A DNA stretch of 5,924 nt from JBOHHR01 sp050740975. Lineage in GTDB: Bacteria > Pseudomonadota > Gammaproteobacteria > JBOHHR01. A model generated the notes under the pieces. The model made no database searches, was not told where the DNA came from, and saw nothing but the letters and a program-made list of their open reading frames with translations. Shown here one piece after another: positions 4,345 to 5,924 of the stretch. Location of the stretch: the NCBI GenBank assembly GCA_050740975.1, contig JBOIEE010000227.1, positions 1 to 5,924 on the forward strand, written 5' to 3'. The position numbers and the translations under genes are program-made. Positions within the stretch are counted from its first letter, which is position 1. Each line of letters starts with the position of its first letter.

Positions 4345-4701
4345 ATGCTTACCCAATACTATCCTATTCTCGTATTCTTGATCGTCGCGGCGGTGTTGGC
4401 CATGGCCGTTCTCGCCATGGGGTTTGTGCTCGGCCCGCGGCACCCGGATGCGGAAAAGCTTTCCCCTTACGAATGCGGCTTCGAGGCATTTGAAGATGCG
4501 CGGATGAAATTTGATGTGCGCTATTATCTGATTGCGATATTATTTATCATCTTCGACTTAGAGATCGCATTCTTATTTCCGTGGGCGGTGGTGCTGCGGG
4601 AAATCGGTCTTTTTGGTTTCCTTGCCATGGTCATCTTCCTGGCGATATTGGTCGTCGGGTTTGCCTATGAGTGGAAGAAGGGGGCATTGGAGTGGGAATA
4701 G
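4345..4701 (+). CDS. nuoA: NADH-quinone oxidoreductase subunit A
   Basis: NuoA is a membrane-arm subunit of complex I, at the joint between the quinone chamber and the proton-pumping arm. The 118-residue protein has three membrane segments, at about residues 7-29, 60-82 and 87-108. The conserved loop with SPYECGFEAF (40-49) and MKFDVRYYLIA (54-64) is intact. So is the FDLEIAFLFPW block (70-80), with Asp71 and Glu73 equivalent to the functionally important Asp79/Glu81 of E. coli. ATG 4345 is the only sensible start, about 20 bases after the TATAAT. It is the first gene of the nuo operon, and its end overlaps the proposed nuoB start by ten bases. Confidence 0.97.
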   Translation: MLTQYYPILVFLIVAAVLAMAVLAMGFVLGPRHPDAEKLSPYECGFEAFEDARMKFDVRYYLIAILFIIFDLEIAFLFPWAVVLREIGLFGFLAMVIFLAILVVGFAYEWKKGALEWE

Positions 4702-5168
4702 CCGGAGTATTGGAAAAAAGCGTGGTGACCACTACGGTTGACAATGTAGTCAACTGGGCGCGCACCGGTTCCTTATGGCCGATGACCTTCGGGCTGGCGT
4801 GTTGCGCCGTGGAGATGATGCATGCCGGGGCGTCCCGCTACGATCTGGACCGCTTTGGGGTGATGTTTCGCCCCAGCCCACGCCAGTCCGACGTGATGAT
4901 CGTAGCCGGCACCTTAGTGAACAAGATGGCGCCGGCGCTGCGCAAGGTGTACGACCAGATGTCAGAACCGCGTTGGGTGATCTCTATGGGTTCTTGCGCC
5001 AATGGCGGGGGCTATTACCATTACTCTTATTCGGTAGTACGGGGTTGCGACCGCATCGTGCCGGTAGACGTCTATGTTCCCGGATGTCCGCCGACCGCAG
5101 AAGCGCTGCTATTCGGCATCATCCAGCTGCAGAAAAAGATCAAGCGGACGAATACCATCGCCCGCTGA
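4692..5168 (+). CDS. nuoB: NADH-quinone oxidoreductase subunit B (cluster N2)
   Basis: NuoB carries the terminal 4Fe-4S cluster N2 of complex I and, with NuoD, forms the ubiquinone site. The start is GTG 4692, giving GIAGVLEKSV after the initiator. It agrees with the beta/gamma NuoB N-terminus (MGIEGVLEKG-like) and yields the usual 158 residues. A G-rich Shine-Dalgarno run (AAGAAGGGGG, 4675-4684) sits seven bases upstream. The longer in-frame ATG 4671 would add seven residues not seen in homologues. N2 ligands are present: the tandem Cys37-Cys38 in LACCAVEM, Cys102 in MGSCANGG and Cys132 in VPGCPPTAE. The RPSPRQSDVMIVAGT and YYHYSYSVVRGCDRIVPVDVY blocks are intact. The gene overlaps nuoA by ten bases, so coupled translation is likely. 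Confidence 0.96.
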   Translation: MGIAGVLEKSVVTTTVDNVVNWARTGSLWPMTFGLACCAVEMMHAGASRYDLDRFGVMFRPSPRQSDVMIVAGTLVNKMAPALRKVYDQMSEPRWVISMGSCANGGGYYHYSYSVVRGCDRIVPVDVYVPGCPPTAEALLFGIIQLQKKIKRTNTIAR

Positions 5169-5189
5169 TCCTCTCACCCTGGTTTCGCC

Positions 5190-5882
5190 ATGCCACAATC
5201 CCCAGACCAGCTTGCTGCGCGCCTGAAGGAAAGCCTGGGCGACCGCATTCTGAGCGGCCGCTTGGCGCTGGGAGAAGTCACGGTGGAGCTTGCGCCGTCG
5301 GCCCTGATCGAGGTGTGCCAGAGCCTGCGCGATGATCCTGCGTTTGCCTTCGAGCAGTTGATGGACGTATGCGGCGTCGATTATCTGACTTATGGTCAAG
5401 GGGACTGGCAAACGGAGACGGCTACCACCTCTGGTTTCAGCCGTGGTGTGAGCCGCACTATCGAAGAAAAAAGCGGGCTGCAAGGCCCTCGCTTCGCCGT
5501 GGTCTACCACCTGCTGTCATTAAAGCATAACGGGAGGCTGCGACTGCGCGTGTTTCCCGAAGGCGATCCACCCACGATTGACTCTGTGGTTGAGATCTGG
5601 AACTCGGCCGATTGGTTCGAACGCGAGGCCTTCGATCTCTACGGGATCCTGTTCGAGGGACACCCGGATCTGCGGCGCATCCTGACCGATTACGGTTTCA
5701 TCGGCCATCCGTTCCGCAAAGACTTCCCCTTGGAAGGTAAGGTGGAGGTGCGTTATGACCCGGAAAAGGGGCGCGTGGTGTATCAACCCGTGACCATACA
5801 AAACCGCGTGTTGGTGCCGCGTGTTATTCGACGGGAAGCCGAACGGCATTCAGATGCTGTCGAAGGATCGAGCCATGGCTGA
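5190..5882 (+). CDS. nuoC: NADH-quinone oxidoreductase subunit C
   Basis: NuoC is a peripheral-arm subunit of complex I, next to NuoD and NuoB in the quinone-reducing module. It has 230 residues and is a separate protein, not the NuoCD fusion of enteric bacteria. The middle has ATTSGFSRGV (78-87) and RFAVVYHLLSL (101-111). The family signature is complete: DWFEREAFDLYGI (141-153) and GHPDLRRILTDYGFIGHPFRKDFPL (157-181). The C-terminal YQPVTIQNRVLVPRVIR matches beta/gamma members. ATG 5190 follows nuoB by 21 bases with no clear Shine-Dalgarno sequence, so translation may depend on ribosomes leaving nuoB. The stop TGA overlaps the start of nuoD by eight bases. Confidence 0.96.
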   Translation: MPQSPDQLAARLKESLGDRILSGRLALGEVTVELAPSALIEVCQSLRDDPAFAFEQLMDVCGVDYLTYGQGDWQTETATTSGFSRGVSRTIEEKSGLQGPRFAVVYHLLSLKHNGRLRLRVFPEGDPPTIDSVVEIWNSADWFEREAFDLYGILFEGHPDLRRILTDYGFIGHPFRKDFPLEGKVEVRYDPEKGRVVYQPVTIQNRVLVPRVIRREAERHSDAVEGSSHG

Positions 5883-5924
5883 GATCCGCAACATGACCTT
5901 GAATTTCGGTCCCCAACACCCGGC
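5875..5924 (+). CDS. nuoD: NADH-quinone oxidoreductase subunit D, N-terminal fragment
   Basis: Only the first 16 codons are inside the window: MAEIRNMTLNFGPQHP. TLNFGPQHP is the start of the 49-kDa/NuoD signature, a [NiFe]-hydrogenase-related subunit that lines the quinone cavity. AAGGA at 5863-5867 lies seven bases before ATG 5875, and the gene begins inside the end of nuoC. The remainder is cut by the window edge. Confidence 0.9.
   Translation, partial: MAEIRNMTLNFGPQHP

Noticed and set aside
4671..4691. Longer NuoB start at ATG 4671
   Set aside because: It adds seven residues inside nuoA that do not match the conserved NuoB N-terminus. GTG 4692 gives the standard 158 residues and has a Shine-Dalgarno run.
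1..5924. CRISPR array, tRNA or rRNA genes, integrase or transposase gene
   Set aside because: No regularly spaced repeats, cloverleaf-like segments or recombinase-type coding regions were seen by eye on either strand.

Overview
The window comes from a proteobacterial chromosome, most likely gammaproteobacterial or betaproteobacterial. The evidence is a complex I operon that starts nuoA-nuoB-nuoC-nuoD with nuoC and nuoD as separate genes, a 158-residue NuoB ending TNTIAR, sigma70-type promoters, and GC-leaning coding sequence. The species cannot be named from this window.

Layout, left to right. (1) Bases 1-466 hold the 3' end of an acyl-CoA mutase of the fused isobutyryl-CoA mutase (IcmF) type. 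(2) Bases 467-608 are intergenic, with a perfect 8-bp dyad whose loop runs into a TATAAT. (3) Bases 609-1261 look like a complete integron gene cassette. It begins TTAGCC, carries one gene on the + strand from a GTG start with a strong Shine-Dalgarno sequence, and ends in a 127-bp attC-like site (1141-1267). That site has R'', L'', L' and R' boxes and two bulged bases in one arm. The cassette gene encodes a 164-residue protein of no certain family, with an Rx4H motif (RHYMFH) like that of HEPN ribonucleases. No integrase gene is visible, so this is a lone cassette within the window. (4) Bases 1262-1492 hold a palindromic repeat-like element and then a promoter overlaid by two concentric dyads. 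(5) Bases 1493-2115 are a toxin-antitoxin pair: a FitA/VapB-like ribbon-helix-helix antitoxin and a VapC/FitB-like PIN toxin, overlapping by ATGA. (6) Bases 2116-2297 are a convergent intergenic gap with a long-stem hairpin.

(7) Bases 4231 down to 2298, on the - strand, are a tightly spaced three-gene operon: a membrane-anchored DUF1499 protein, a class 3 (Rhizobium etli type) L-asparaginase, and a YjbQ/UPF0047 protein. (8) Bases 4232-4344 form a divergent promoter region with a consensus TATAAT for the nuo operon. (9) From 4345 to the end are nuoA, nuoB, nuoC and the first 16 codons of nuoD, each close to or overlapping the next.

The housekeeping parts (icmF end, asparaginase operon, nuo) flank an accessory island at about 470-2300. 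Within it, the cassette with an HEPN-like gene beside a toxin-antitoxin pair is the part most worth following up.
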